Assembly (NCBI GenBank): GCA_910578585.1
Contig: CAJTRG010000002.1
Span: 1-59,658 of the forward strand
Direction: 5' to 3'
DNA from: an uncultured Mailhella sp.
GTDB taxonomy: Bacteria; Desulfobacterota; Desulfovibrionia; Desulfovibrionales; Desulfovibrionaceae
Length of the DNA: 59,658 bases
A model generated the notes under the pieces. The model saw nothing but the letters and a program-made list of their open reading frames with translations, did no database searches and was not told the origin of the DNA. Below are positions 1 through 9,168 of the stretch, piece after piece. Both the position numbers and the translations under genes were made by a program. The stretch's first letter is position 1, and each line of letters starts with the position of its first letter.

Positions 1-340
1 AAAGGTGCTTTTAAGTCAGCAACAAGTGACAGAGGCAAAGAGTTTGCTTGTCATACTATTATGAAAGAAGATTTAAAAATAGACTTCTATTTTGCCAATG
101 CTTACACTCCTTGGCGCCAAAAGAATTATTGGGCGAAGCAATGAAAACGGAAACGGTTTGCTGAGGGAGTTTTACTCAAAACAAACCGACTTGGCAAAGG
201 TAACACAACAAGAACTTAGGCAGAAACTGGAGATTATCAATAATCGTCAAAGAAAATGCTTAAACTGGAATACTCCTTTGCAGGTCTTTCTATGTGAAGT
301 GTCGCACTTCAGTTTACAATTCAGCAGTAATTTTAAATAA
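1..340 (+). pseudogene. IS30-family transposase remnant, frameshifted and cut by the window start
   Basis: Frame 1 from the first base reads a DDE-type segment with SDRGKEFA and then YFANAYTPW, as in IS30 transposases, and runs into a TGA at about 142. The continuation SNENGNGLLREF and the C-terminal TPLQVF lie in frame 2 (about 128-340). Both catalytic landmarks, the second Asp in SDRGKEF and the Glu in NGLLRE, are present but in different frames. Comparison with the usual PWQRGSNEN arrangement suggests roughly a dozen extra bases between 114 and 129. The 5' part is outside the window. Probably a dead copy; a programmed frameshift is not typical of IS30. Confidence 0.8.
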
Positions 341-427
341 ATTATTTGCTCATCAGTCTAATTTTATGATAACCGTTTTAAATCTATTATAAAATTATAT
401 TATGATGTGAGGGATAATTGAATAAAT

Positions 428-464
428 AAAGCCTTATCGCAGCAAAAAACTGTAATAAGGCTTT
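428..464 (-). terminator. Intrinsic terminator of aspA
   Basis: A perfect 10-bp stem (aaagccttat / ataaggcttt) closes a 17-nt loop region, 28 bases beyond the aspA stop. Read on the minus strand it is followed by a T-rich stretch. It could also work in the other direction. Confidence 0.75.
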
Positions 465-491
465 ATTATTTAATGTATTGAAACAGGTGAA

Positions 492-1910
492 TTAGTCTTT
501 ATTATCAGAGAACGTTTTGCGGGGGCAGAGCATATTTTCCGGCTGTAGGATTTGTTCGATTTGTTCTTTGCTCAGCAAATTACGTTCAAAGACCACATCA
601 AAGATTGAGCGATTGGACTGCAATGCTTCCTTGGCAAGGCCGGCAGAGGTTTCATAGCCAAGATATGGATTAAGTGCCGTAACAATGCCAATGGAATTAT
701 AGACCAGTTCCCGGCAGCGTTCTCGGTTGGCGGTGATGCCATTGATACAAAAATCTACCAGACTGTGACAGCCCGCGCCAAGTCTCGTAATGCCTGAAAA
801 GAGAGAATAGGCAATCACAGGTTCCATTACATTCAATTGCAGCTGCCCAGCCTCAGATGCCAGGGTAATGGTAATATCCTTGCCGATAATATCGAAGCAG
901 ATTTGGTTCATAACTTCAGGGATAACGGGATTGACTTTGCCGGGCATAATGGAAGATCCAGGCTGACGCGCAGGAAGATTAATTTCATTGAAGCCACAGC
1001 GAGGCCCGGAAGAGAGCAGTCGCAAGTCGTTGCAAATTTTGGATATTTTTGTTGCACACCGTTTGAGCACGCCAGAAAGCTGAACATAAGCTCCCGTGTC
1101 AGATGTTGCCTCCACCATATTGCTGGCTTTGGTAACGGGAATGCCCGTCAAATCGCGGATATAGCGGGTCACCAGTTCAGCGTAGCCATGTGGGCTGTTG
1201 ATGCCCGTGCCAATGGCTGTTGCACCCATATTGATTTCAGCAATCAAATTGCGCGCCTCGCCAATGCGCTGCATATCTTCGTAAATGGTATCAGCGAAGG
1301 CGGAAAATTCCATGCCGACGGTCATGGGCACAGCGTCTTGCAGCTGTGTGCGTCCCATTTTGATAACATCGTTTAATTCTTTAGCTTTTTTTTCAAAAGC
1401 TTTACGCAGATAATTTAAATCATCAATAAAGGTCGTGAGCTGTGCGTACAGGGCAATGCGCAGAGCTGTTGGGTAGGCATCGTTAGTGGATTGAGAGCAG
1501 TTAACATCATTATTTGGGTGGCAGTATTCGTATTCGCCTTTTTTATGTCCCATGATTTCCAGCGCGCGATTGGCGATAACTTCATTTGCATTCATATTGC
1601 AGGAAGTTCCGGCCCCGCCCTGAAAAACGTCAAGCGGGAACTGGTCATGCAGTTTTCCTTCCAGAATTTCATCGCAAGCCTTGCAAATAGCATCGCATTT
1701 ATTTTTTTCGAGCACGCCCAGCTGGTTATTTGCCATGGCAGCGGCTTTTTTCACGCAGGCAAGTCCTTTGATGAAGAAGGTCATTGTTGAGATGGAAATG
1801 CCGGAAATTTTGAAATTTTCCAGCGCCCGATAGGTTTGGATTCCGTAATAAATATCAGCAGGAATTTGCATTTCGCCCAGAAAATCGTGTTCAATTCTTA
1901 CTCCGCCCAT
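492..1910 (-). CDS. aspA: Aspartate ammonia-lyase (aspartase)
   Basis: Cytoplasmic enzyme that converts L-aspartate to fumarate and ammonia, supplying fumarate or using aspartate as a carbon and nitrogen source. The 472-residue length fits the aspartase/fumarase C superfamily. Visible signatures are YYGIQT near residue 21, QSTNDAYPT at 140-148, GRTQLQDAVPMT at 186-197 and the catalytic SS-loop signature GSSIMPGKVNP at 318-328. Aspartase rather than fumarase C is favoured by the ENFKISG segment after YYGIQT and by the close match to E. coli AspA through the C-terminal half (ICNDLRLLSSGPR, AEAGQLQLNVMEPVI). The ATG at 1910 is preceded by an aaaggtg ribosome-binding site. It appears monocistronic, with a hairpin terminator downstream. 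A weak promoter candidate (TTGACT, 17 bases, TAAAAA on the minus strand) lies at about 1944-1972. Confidence 0.93.
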   Translation of the reverse strand: MGGVRIEHDFLGEMQIPADIYYGIQTYRALENFKISGISISTMTFFIKGLACVKKAAAMANNQLGVLEKNKCDAICKACDEILEGKLHDQFPLDVFQGGAGTSCNMNANEVIANRALEIMGHKKGEYEYCHPNNDVNCSQSTNDAYPTALRIALYAQLTTFIDDLNYLRKAFEKKAKELNDVIKMGRTQLQDAVPMTVGMEFSAFADTIYEDMQRIGEARNLIAEINMGATAIGTGINSPHGYAELVTRYIRDLTGIPVTKASNMVEATSDTGAYVQLSGVLKRCATKISKICNDLRLLSSGPRCGFNEINLPARQPGSSIMPGKVNPVIPEVMNQICFDIIGKDITITLASEAGQLQLNVMEPVIAYSLFSGITRLGAGCHSLVDFCINGITANRERCRELVYNSIGIVTALNPYLGYETSAGLAKEALQSNRSIFDVVFERNLLSKEQIEQILQPENMLCPRKTFSDNKD

Positions 1911-2119
1911 ACGTTCACCTTTCTTTATAAATTTCTTTATTATTTTTTAAAATGGAGTGTGCATAAAGTCAAGTTTGTTTTGTAAAATATCTCAACTGTA
2001 CTATATTTATTGAAAATTTTTATTAAACTTAATGAAATTTTTATGATGTTAAACTGCTTGAAAGTTTTGTTTTTTTCTCCTATTGTGTATGCAAAAGAAA
2101 TTTGCGTCTGGAGAAGTCG

Positions 2120-2761
2120 ATGAAAAAACTTTTATTGCTTGTTCTTTTTGTATTTTTAGGCATGCAGTTTGCTTGTTCTCAGCCTCGTTCAGAGGTTTTG
2201 CTTGGTGAGAATTCTTATCACAAACCCGTGCAGCAAACCCGCAAGACTGTTTTTGTAGAGCAAAAGCGTGCGCCTTCTCAATATGCAAATCTTGTTTTCA
2301 GTGACATGAAGCCATACATTGAAAATGCTCTTGTTGAGAATGATTTTATTATAACAAAAGACAAGGAACATGCTGATTTTATTTGTTTAGTTGATTTTGG
2401 TTCTCTTGACAGCAAGAAAGTGACGAAGACGATTTACGTGCCTCATTATTCTTATAATCATGATTATCCTTATGGCTATGAAAGCCATAAACATTGGGGA
2501 ACAGGCGCTTATGCCGCTTCTCACGGTGAGTATTATACCAAAAGCTATGTTGTTTATCCTCATATTTTGAAATTGACTTGCAATGAGCACAAGCAGGGCA
2601 AGAGTGCGCTCGCCTGGGAAACAGAAATTGTTTACAACAGCAAGCACGATGATTTTCGCGTGAATATTCAATCAGTTATTGAGCCTCTTTCCAAGCATAT
2701 TGCCAAGGCTAAGGAACGGCAAATCCTTATCCACTATGAATTTGATACCTTAGACGATTAA
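2120..2761 (+). CDS. Predicted envelope lipoprotein (DUF4136-like, tentative)
   Basis: A 213-residue protein with a lysine-rich start, a hydrophobic signal segment and a Cys after FLGMQFA, so probably a lipoprotein with an imperfect lipobox. The mature part has a ADFICLVDFG strand and a Tyr/His-rich middle (YSYNHDYPYGYESHKHW). The general layout recalls small DUF4136-type lipoproteins, but I cannot confirm that family. I chose ATG 2120 because tctggagaag lies just before it; an in-frame TTG at 2102 would put charged residues before the signal peptide. It precedes the RND efflux genes by 100 bases and may share their transcript. Function unknown. Confidence 0.7.
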   Translation: MKKLLLLVLFVFLGMQFACSQPRSEVLLGENSYHKPVQQTRKTVFVEQKRAPSQYANLVFSDMKPYIENALVENDFIITKDKEHADFICLVDFGSLDSKKVTKTIYVPHYSYNHDYPYGYESHKHWGTGAYAASHGEYYTKSYVVYPHILKLTCNEHKQGKSALAWETEIVYNSKHDDFRVNIQSVIEPLSKHIAKAKERQILIHYEFDTLDD

Positions 2762-2861
2762 GGTTTTTTGCAGCAAATTTCAGCAGTATTCTATTCAATT
2801 AAATTTACTCATTTGATTAATATTTTTGGAGGCGCAGAGCAAACAGCTGCTTGTGGTTGAA

Positions 2862-4268
2862 ATGATAAAACATCTTGTAATTCTTCTTCTTTTTGCAAAT
2901 CTTAGTGCCTGTTCGTGGAAAAATCCTTTTTCCGCGGACTCTCTTGTGCAAAGAGATCAGGAAGCTGTCAAGACGCAGCTGGCTGAAAAATATCACAATA
3001 CGCTGAATTTGGAACAGGCTGTGGAGCTTGCGCTGGAGCGGAATCTGGATTTGCAGGTTGCTCGCTTGAAGCAGGAAATTGCTAAAATTGACAAGCAGAT
3101 TGCCATTGGCAACTTATTGCCGCAAGTGAATATTTTAGCGGATTATACGAAGAATTATGATCAGCTGCATTTGGGTGTGCCCACAAAATCTCTTGGTTTG
3201 CCGGCAAATTTGGCGCTGCCCGTGCTGGACAGCAGTTTTTATGGTTATTCTTTGAATGCGCAGCTGCCGATTTTTGTGCCAAGCCTGTGGTTTCTGGTCA
3301 GCGCGAAGGACAAGGGCGCGGGCATCCAGAGCCTCTTGACATCGCTCAGTGAAAAGCTTGTGACGCTTAGTGTAATGAGCGAATATTTTTATATGCTTTC
3401 ACTGGAAAGTGAAGAAAATGCTCTTCAAAATGAGAAACTCTCAGCCGAGGAATTGTGCCGTCAGGCGGAAATTTCCCTGAAAACAGAAAGCATACTTCCC
3501 TGGGAATTTGAGGAAGCACGGGCCTATTATTTATCCAAAGAACTTGCCTTGCAGCAGAATAAGCGAGAGCAGCAAATTGCCTATTTTCAAACTTTGCAAA
3601 GCCTGCACATTCCCTTTTCAGAAAACATAACATTTCTTCCGCTGGAAAAAGAGATTTTTGCTTTGCCTTCCTTAGAGGACTGTATTTTGCAAGCCCTTGG
3701 GCACAATGAGAAATGGAAAATCTCCGCCTTATCCCTGCAAATTCAGGATGATATCAAGAAAAGCGCAATCAGTGAATTTTTGCCGAAAATCATTCTTGGC
3801 GGCAGTATTTTGAATTTTGATAATAATTTGCTTTTGGAAGACAATGCCAGCTTTCTTTCAATTTTTGGTATGTTCAGTATTTTCAATGGGTTCAAGACGG
3901 TCAATGAATACCGCAAAGCTTTGCGCCAGAAAGAAATAGCTGAAATTGAGCTGATCAAGGAATATTGGACGCTGCTGACGGAAATTCATTCTGCCTATAA
4001 TTCTGTGCAAAATGCGAGTGAGCTCTTTACTGTTGCCGAAACAAATCTCAAGGCACAGCAGGGCAAGTTCAAGCAGAAGCAATCTGAATACAAACATGAA
4101 GCTATTGATTTAAAAGATTATTATGAAGCGCTGAAAGAATATCATGAAGCTATCAGTTTTCATGAAAAAGCCTATTTCCAATATCGTCTGGCAGTGGGAA
4201 CGCTTGCCGTCAGCATGGGTGAAAATCCCTATGGGTGGTATACAACGAAAAATTTAACCGAGAAATAA
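2862..4268 (+). CDS. TolC/NodT-type outer-membrane efflux lipoprotein
   Basis: Outer-membrane channel of a tripartite efflux system. The 468-residue protein begins with a short signal peptide ending in a good lipobox, LSAC (Cys17), then long amphipathic helices with the repeated OEP pattern (NLEQAVELALERNLDLQVARL, repeated in weaker form in the second half), as expected for two OEP repeats forming a trimeric tunnel. The start is uncertain: ATG 2862 gives the compact signal peptide, while the open frame reaches a TTG at 2826. A ggagg sequence at 2828-2832 is far from either. It lies 10 bases before the adaptor gene and so forms an operon with it and the pump. Confidence 0.85.
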   Translation: MIKHLVILLLFANLSACSWKNPFSADSLVQRDQEAVKTQLAEKYHNTLNLEQAVELALERNLDLQVARLKQEIAKIDKQIAIGNLLPQVNILADYTKNYDQLHLGVPTKSLGLPANLALPVLDSSFYGYSLNAQLPIFVPSLWFLVSAKDKGAGIQSLLTSLSEKLVTLSVMSEYFYMLSLESEENALQNEKLSAEELCRQAEISLKTESILPWEFEEARAYYLSKELALQQNKREQQIAYFQTLQSLHIPFSENITFLPLEKEIFALPSLEDCILQALGHNEKWKISALSLQIQDDIKKSAISEFLPKIILGGSILNFDNNLLLEDNASFLSIFGMFSIFNGFKTVNEYRKALRQKEIAEIELIKEYWTLLTEIHSAYNSVQNASELFTVAETNLKAQQGKFKQKQSEYKHEAIDLKDYYEALKEYHEAISFHEKAYFQYRLAVGTLAVSMGENPYGWYTTKNLTEK

Positions 4269-4278
4269 TGGATAACTC

Positions 4279-5409
4279 ATGAATATACAAAGATATTTTG
4301 CCTCAATCCTTATACTTGTTGCCAGCCTCTTTTGTGTTGCTTGTGAAAATGAGCAAACAAAGAAAATCCGTCCTGTTGCTGTGTATACGTTAGCAGAAAG
4401 CGACAAGGAATTTGTTGTCAAGTTTCCTTCTCTTGTGGAAGCGGGTAATGAGGCGATTTTGTCTTTCAAGGTTGCGGGGCCCATTGTGGAATTTCCTCAT
4501 GAAGTGGGTGCTTATGTGGAAAAGGGGCAAGTGCTGGTTCGTTTAGACGAGCGCGATTATGGCGTACAGCAAAAGTCCAGTGAAGAGAAGATGCTGGCAG
4601 CCAAAAATGCCTATTTAGGAGCAAAGGCGCAGGCTGACAATGCGCGCAAGCAGTTTGCCCGCGCAGAGGCGCTGTATAAAGAAAATGCTCTTGCCAAGAA
4701 GAAATTTGATGAAGCCAAAGCCATGCTTGAGGGGGCGGTTGCCAAGGAGAAGGCAAGTTTTGCAAGCTTTCAGGAAGCCAGGCAGGGCTATATCAAAAGC
4801 GGCAATCAGAAGGCGGACACCATGCTCATTGCGCCCTATAATGGCTATATCAAGCGCAAGTTTGTGGATGTGGGCACTGTGGTTTCTGCGGCCATGCCTG
4901 TGCTTTCATTTTCTTCTGACGGCAGGAAGAAGGTGCAAATCAACATTTCCCAGAGTGACATGCAGTATTTCAGCAAAAATCCGCAATGTTTTTTTGTGCA
5001 TAAGGGCAGGGAATACGCGCTCACCCTTCAGACAATAGGCAAGGTAAAGCAGAGTTTTGAGCTTGTGTATCCTGTTGTATTTTATATAGAAAATGATGAA
5101 GATTTGCTCGTAGGTTCTGAGGGTACTGTCTATCTTCATTATATCAATGATAATGCCCGGGCTTTGCATGTGCCTGTTGAGGCAGTTTTTGAGAAAAATG
5201 GTCAAAGCTATGTTTGGATTTACCGCGGCAATCAGGTCAATCTCAAGCCTGTGCAGATTTTGCGGGCTGAGGAGAACGGGCAGATCATTGTTGAGGGGCT
5301 GGCTCTTGGCGATATTATTGTTATCAAGGGCGTGCACGATTTGTATGAAGGGCAGGAAGTCCGCATTTTAGAAGATTTTACGCCCACCAATATTGGGGAA
5401 GTCTTGTAG
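4279..5409 (+). CDS. RND efflux periplasmic adaptor (membrane fusion protein)
   Basis: Links the inner-membrane RND pump to the outer-membrane channel. The 376-residue protein has an N-terminal signal with a Cys at residue 22 (FCVAC, lipoprotein-like although the -3 residue is unusual). A barrel/lipoyl half with EVGAYVEKGQVLVRLDERDY follows, then an alpha-hairpin rich in Ala, Lys and Glu (about 100-170) and a second lipoyl half starting APYNGYIKRKFVDVGTVV. This is the HlyD/AcrA order. It sits between the channel gene and the pump gene with 10 and 16 bases of spacing, which supports a co-transcribed MFP-RND-OMF set. Substrate cannot be told from sequence. Confidence 0.9.
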   Translation: MNIQRYFASILILVASLFCVACENEQTKKIRPVAVYTLAESDKEFVVKFPSLVEAGNEAILSFKVAGPIVEFPHEVGAYVEKGQVLVRLDERDYGVQQKSSEEKMLAAKNAYLGAKAQADNARKQFARAEALYKENALAKKKFDEAKAMLEGAVAKEKASFASFQEARQGYIKSGNQKADTMLIAPYNGYIKRKFVDVGTVVSAAMPVLSFSSDGRKKVQINISQSDMQYFSKNPQCFFVHKGREYALTLQTIGKVKQSFELVYPVVFYIENDEDLLVGSEGTVYLHYINDNARALHVPVEAVFEKNGQSYVWIYRGNQVNLKPVQILRAEENGQIIVEGLALGDIIVIKGVHDLYEGQEVRILEDFTPTNIGEVL

Positions 5410-5425
5410 GGATATATAGGCTGCC

Positions 5426-8400
5426 ATGAAATTTATTGATTACGCCATAGATCATCCGCTTGTTATTCGCTTTTTGGTAATCTTACTGATTATCGGGGGC
5501 ATTTTTTCCTATATTCAGCTGGGCAAGCTGGAGGATCCTGAGTTCAAAATCAAGGAAGCCCTGGTGATCACGCTCTATCCGGAAGCGGATGCCCACAGCG
5601 TGGAGCTTTATGTCACGGATGTGATTGAGCAGGCGCTGCAGAAAATCCCCAATATTGACTACACGCAAAGTGTTTCCAAGCAAGGCTATTCGCAGGTCAA
5701 GATCAAGTTGAAAGAATCTGTTCCGCCCCGTGAGCTGGATCAGTATTGGGATAATGTGCGCAAGAAGATTGCGGACGCCAAGATAAAGCTGCCTGTGGGC
5801 GCCATTGACCCCATAGTGATTGACGATTACGGCTCCATTTACGGCATTTTTCTGGCGGTGACTGCTGACGACTCTTATTCCTTGCAGGAGCTCAAGAAGT
5901 ATACGGAATTTGTGACCAAGACCCTCAACGCTGTGGACGGTGTGGCGCAGGTTTCCGAGTTTGGCAAGGTGGAAAATGCCCTCATTGTGGAGCTTGACCG
6001 CGAAAAGGTTCATGCCATGGAGCTCAATCCCAAAACCATTGTTGCCTCCTTGTTTTTGGATAATCTGATTACGGGCGCAAGTTCTGTGAATTTTGGCAAT
6101 TTACGCATCCCCCTTCGCCTGACCAATAAAATTGACACCAGGGAAAAGCTTGAGGAGCTGATTGTCTTTTCCCGTGAGCTTTCAGACGGTTCAGTTCAGA
6201 TTGTGCGCCTTCGCGACATTGCGGAAATTGCCCGCGGCATTGTGGAGCCTGTGACCCAGAAAATGTATTATAACGGCAAGCGCGCCATGGGTGTTTCCCT
6301 TTCTCCGGAAGCGGGCAGCAACGTTGTGAACACCGGCAAAATCATTGACAAAAAAATTGCCGAATTGCAGGAAAAGCTTCCTGTGGGCATCAATATTGAA
6401 AAGGTTTATTATCAGCCTGATCTTGTCACTTCTGCCATTTACAATTTTATCTGGAATTTGCTGGCTTCCGTTGTGACAGTCGTGGGCGTTTTGCTCTTTA
6501 CCATGGGCATACGCAGCGGGCTGATTATTGGCAGCGGTCTTGTCTTTTCCATTTTAGGCACGCTGATTTGCATGCTTTTGCTGCACATAGATTTACAGCG
6601 CGTTTCCCTTGCTTCGTTTATCATTGCCATGGGCATGCTTGTGGATAATTCCATTGTGGTGGTGGACAGGGTGCTTGTTCTTCGCAAAGAGGGGCTTTCC
6701 ATGCGCGATACTTTGCTGGAATCCACCAAGAAAACCGCCATTCCGCTCCTTGGGGCAACAGCCATAGCCAGCCTTGCCTTTTTGCCTGCCTATCTCATGC
6801 CCACCTATTTGGGCGAGTATGTGGGCTCTGTCTTTTTGGTGGTGGGCATATCTCTTATGCTGAGCTGGGTGCTATGCCTTACGCAAACGCCTGTCTATTG
6901 TGAGACCTATCTTGCCAACTCGCAAATTTTGCCCATTTCCGACCGTGAGCGCAAATTTTACCGCAAATGCCGCCGCATTCTTTATGTGCTTTTGAAAAAT
7001 CAGAAGAAGACGCTGGCGCTGACCTGTCTTGCCTTTTTGTTTGCCATGTTCCTTTTCTTGTTTATCCCCAAGATTTTCTTTCCGCCTTCTGACAAGAGCG
7101 GATTTACGGTCAATTTATGGGTATCCGAGGGCAGCCGCATTGAGCGCATAGAAAGCATTGGTGCGGAAGTGGAAAAATTTATCCGTGCTCAAGAGGGTGT
7201 TACTTCTGTGGTTTTGGCGACCGGGGCTTCTGTGCCGCGTTTTTATGTGGCGGTTATTCCGCAGTATCCCAACACTTCTTATGCCCAGCTGGTGATTGAC
7301 CTTGAGGATTTCAAGTACATAGAGGAACTTTCTGCCAAGATCACGAAGTTTATTGACAATAATTATCCGGAAGTGATGCTGGGCATTCGTAAATATCCCA
7401 ATGGCACGCCCGTGCCCTATCCCATTGAACTTGCCTTTTCCGGGCCTGATCCGCAAGTCCTTCGCGAGCTGGCGGACAAGGCCATAGCCGTTTTCCAGAA
7501 GAATCCGCACATTTCCAGCGTGACAACGGACTGGCGCAACAAGCTCATGGTCTGGGAGGGCGAATATTCGGACATTTTAGCCAAGCTGGTGCGGGTGATG
7601 CCTTCTGATGTGGCTGTGGCGCTCATGGCAAACGGCGACGGCATCAACATTGGTAAAATCAATGAAAACGGTAATACGGTTTCTGTGATTTTGAAGCAGA
7701 ATTTGCAGGAGGGCAGTTCTGACCTATTGAATATTGGGCAAACTCCCATTTGGGGCATGAACAAAAATTCCCTGCCCTTGTCCGGTGTTTTGCGCAGTGA
7801 GAGCATGAAATTTGAGGAAGGGCAGATTTGGCGGCGCAACCGCGTGCGCACGCTGACTGTGCAGTGTGAAGTTGCTTTTGACAGCATGCCGGACACTGCC
7901 CGCAAGGAAGTTCTTTCAGAAATTGAAGCCATTACTCCGCCCAAGGGCTACACCATGTTTTGGCTGGGCGAGCACCACGAGCAGACGAAAAATATTTTTG
8001 CAATTATGGATTATATCCCTGTGACAGGGCTGTTTATGCTGATTATTTGCGTATTGCTTTTTGCAGATGTCAAAGTTCCGTTTCTTATTTTCCTGTCTCT
8101 GCCTTTTGCCTTTATCGGGATTGTGCCGGGCTTGCTTCTTTTTGGTATGCCCTTTGGCTTTATGTCCATTGTGGGCACTGTTTCGCTGACAGGCATGATG
8201 ATAAAAAATATTATTGTGTTGGTGGATGAAATTAATTTTGAAATAAAGGAACTCAAAAAAAATCCTTTTATTGCCTTGATTGACTCTGCTGTCAGCCGTA
8301 TCCGTTCTGTTTCTCTGGCGGCTGTTACTACAATTTTTGGCATGTTGCCGCTGCTCTTTGACCCGCTCTTTGGCGGCATGTCAGCAGCCATTATTTTTGG

Positions 8401-8482
8401 GCTTTTTGTTTCCACGGTTTTGACCCTGTTTATTTTCCCCGTGCTGTATGCATTTGCCTATAAGATTTCTCTCAAGAAATAA
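5426..8482 (+). CDS. RND-family multidrug/solute efflux pump (inner membrane)
   Basis: Proton-driven exporter of the AcrB/HAE1 superfamily, 1018 residues, the usual length. It begins with a cytoplasmic helix and TM1 (PLVIRFLVILLIIGGIF), a first periplasmic loop of about 300 residues, and a TM2-6 block containing the FIIAMGMLVDNSIVVVD signature (TM4 Asp pair region). A second half follows with a large loop (about 545-845) and a final TM block with SLTGMMIKNIIVLVDEI. Transcribed last in the efflux operon. Divergence from AcrB in the loops is high, so drug, metal or lipid export are all possible. The operon seems to end at the repeat-rich gap that follows. Confidence 0.93.
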   Translation: MKFIDYAIDHPLVIRFLVILLIIGGIFSYIQLGKLEDPEFKIKEALVITLYPEADAHSVELYVTDVIEQALQKIPNIDYTQSVSKQGYSQVKIKLKESVPPRELDQYWDNVRKKIADAKIKLPVGAIDPIVIDDYGSIYGIFLAVTADDSYSLQELKKYTEFVTKTLNAVDGVAQVSEFGKVENALIVELDREKVHAMELNPKTIVASLFLDNLITGASSVNFGNLRIPLRLTNKIDTREKLEELIVFSRELSDGSVQIVRLRDIAEIARGIVEPVTQKMYYNGKRAMGVSLSPEAGSNVVNTGKIIDKKIAELQEKLPVGINIEKVYYQPDLVTSAIYNFIWNLLASVVTVVGVLLFTMGIRSGLIIGSGLVFSILGTLICMLLLHIDLQRVSLASFIIAMGMLVDNSIVVVDRVLVLRKEGLSMRDTLLESTKKTAIPLLGATAIASLAFLPAYLMPTYLGEYVGSVFLVVGISLMLSWVLCLTQTPVYCETYLANSQILPISDRERKFYRKCRRILYVLLKNQKKTLALTCLAFLFAMFLFLFIPKIFFPPSDKSGFTVNLWVSEGSRIERIESIGAEVEKFIRAQEGVTSVVLATGASVPRFYVAVIPQYPNTSYAQLVIDLEDFKYIEELSAKITKFIDNNYPEVMLGIRKYPNGTPVPYPIELAFSGPDPQVLRELADKAIAVFQKNPHISSVTTDWRNKLMVWEGEYSDILAKLVRVMPSDVAVALMANGDGINIGKINENGNTVSVILKQNLQEGSSDLLNIGQTPIWGMNKNSLPLSGVLRSESMKFEEGQIWRRNRVRTLTVQCEVAFDSMPDTARKEVLSEIEAITPPKGYTMFWLGEHHEQTKNIFAIMDYIPVTGLFMLIICVLLFADVKVPFLIFLSLPFAFIGIVPGLLLFGMPFGFMSIVGTVSLTGMMIKNIIVLVDEINFEIKELKKNPFIALIDSAVSRIRSVSLAAVTTIFGMLPLLFDPLFGGMSAAIIFGLFVSTVLTLFIFPVLYAFAYKISLKK

Positions 8483-8488
8483 TGGAGC

Positions 8489-8659
8489 TTGTCATTGCGA
8501 TCTCCCACTCTGTCATTGCGAGGATCGTCATCCGGTCGCTTTTACGCTTATAGCGTAGCTATGCTCGTAAGTGCCGGATACGAGAACCTCTACTGCTCTA
8601 AGACTTAAAGCTTTTGGGCTTGTCTAAGAGCTGTACGAGGAGTGACGCGGCAATCTTTT
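8489..8659. repeat. Interrupted palindromic intergenic element (gtcattgcgag type)
   Basis: The segment tgtcattgcgagga at 8511-8524 and acgaggagtgacgcggcaatct at 8635-8656 look like the two arms of a widespread bacterial palindromic repeat, normally contiguous. Here about 110 bases separate them. A partial extra copy, cttgtcattgcgatctc, sits at 8489-8505. The insert has its own secondary structure: atccgg (8530-8535) pairs with ccggat (8574-8579), and gctctaagac (8595-8604) pairs with gtctaagagc (8622-8631) with one mismatch. No coding frame is visible in it. Confidence 0.55.
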
Positions 8660-8853
8660 AACGATATAAATAACATAATTATTCTGAATGTCATGTGGAG
8701 ATGTTCTGTAGCTTATCCATGCAGATGAATTTTATTTAATACGGCAAGTTATTTTCTTTTTCATAAAAAAACAAAAAAATGAAAATTAAGTATTAAAAAT
8801 ATTGCCAAACAATCAGAAAATGGGTAAAAAGAATAAAAGACTATAAATTCGTA

Positions 8854-8894
8854 TTTTCAGCATGTATTTTCGGCATGCTATAATTAATAATGCT
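8854..8894 (+). promoter_or_regulatory. Promoter with nested inverted repeats ahead of the autotransporter locus
   Basis: A perfect -10 TATAAT at 8879-8884 is preceded by TGC, an extended -10. The -35 is poor (ttttca at 8854 with a 19-base spacer, or ttcagc at 8856 with 17). An inverted repeat, agcatg (8859-8864) and catgct (8874-8879), fills the spacer. A second, cagcat (8858-8863) and atgctg (8889-8894), brackets the -10. The arrangement suggests an operator for a dimeric regulator, which is inference. Confidence 0.5.
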
Positions 8895-8911
8895 GCCGTA
8901 AAGGAAAGAAG

Positions 8912-9115
8912 ATGACGAATTTTAGGAGAATGGGCAGGTGGAAATTTATGTTGAACAAATCAAATTTTTATGGAGTTAAGGCAAGAGATCCAAGTTTGTC
9001 TTTTGTCCGCATATATATATATATAGTTTTAATGGCTCCCATTCTGGCATATGCCGTGATTCTGGATAAGCAGTCGGATTTCAAAATTTTAGTAAACAAG
9101 AAAATGCAGTTATAA
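8912..9115 (+). CDS. Orphan autotransporter-like signal-peptide leader with a (TA)7 tract
   Basis: A 67-residue open frame with a sound ribosome-binding site (aaggaa, 7 bases before ATG 8912). It encodes a basic N-terminal extension, a hydrophobic stretch FVRIYIYIVLMAPILAYA with a plausible signal-peptidase site after AYA, then only about 19 residues before TAA. The layout matches the leader of the autotransporter that follows, including IYIYI encoded by a (TA)7 tract and the MAP-AYA end. I read it as the leftover leader of a second autotransporter whose passenger is lost or frameshifted. Frame 1 stays open from 9070 through 9169. It could instead be a genuine small exported peptide. Confidence 0.5.
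   Translation: MTNFRRMGRWKFMLNKSNFYGVKARDPSLSFVRIYIYIVLMAPILAYAVILDKQSDFKILVNKKMQL
9012..9025. repeat. (TA)7 dinucleotide tract in the orphan leader
   Basis: Seven pure TA units encode the IYIYI of the leader peptide. With seven units the leader frame continues into VLMAPILAYA; gain or loss of one unit would break it. It lies at the same structural position as the tract at 9247. Confidence 0.9.
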
Positions 9116-9168
9116 TTCCAATTCAAAATCCTGCAAAAAATCCGGCAACATTAATAAGAGGTAAAAAT

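Larger units (their letters stand above)
8483..8911. other. Intergenic region before the autotransporter locus
   Basis: The first 175 bases hold the interrupted palindromic element. From about 8660 the DNA becomes strongly AT-rich with A-tracts (around 8764-8800) and contains the promoter candidate at 8854-8884. I see no gene here on either strand. Confidence 0.6.

Noticed and set aside
837..1376. Open frame of 179 residues on the plus strand inside aspA
   Set aside because: Lies fully antisense to a clear aspartase gene, with no start signal and no family pattern.
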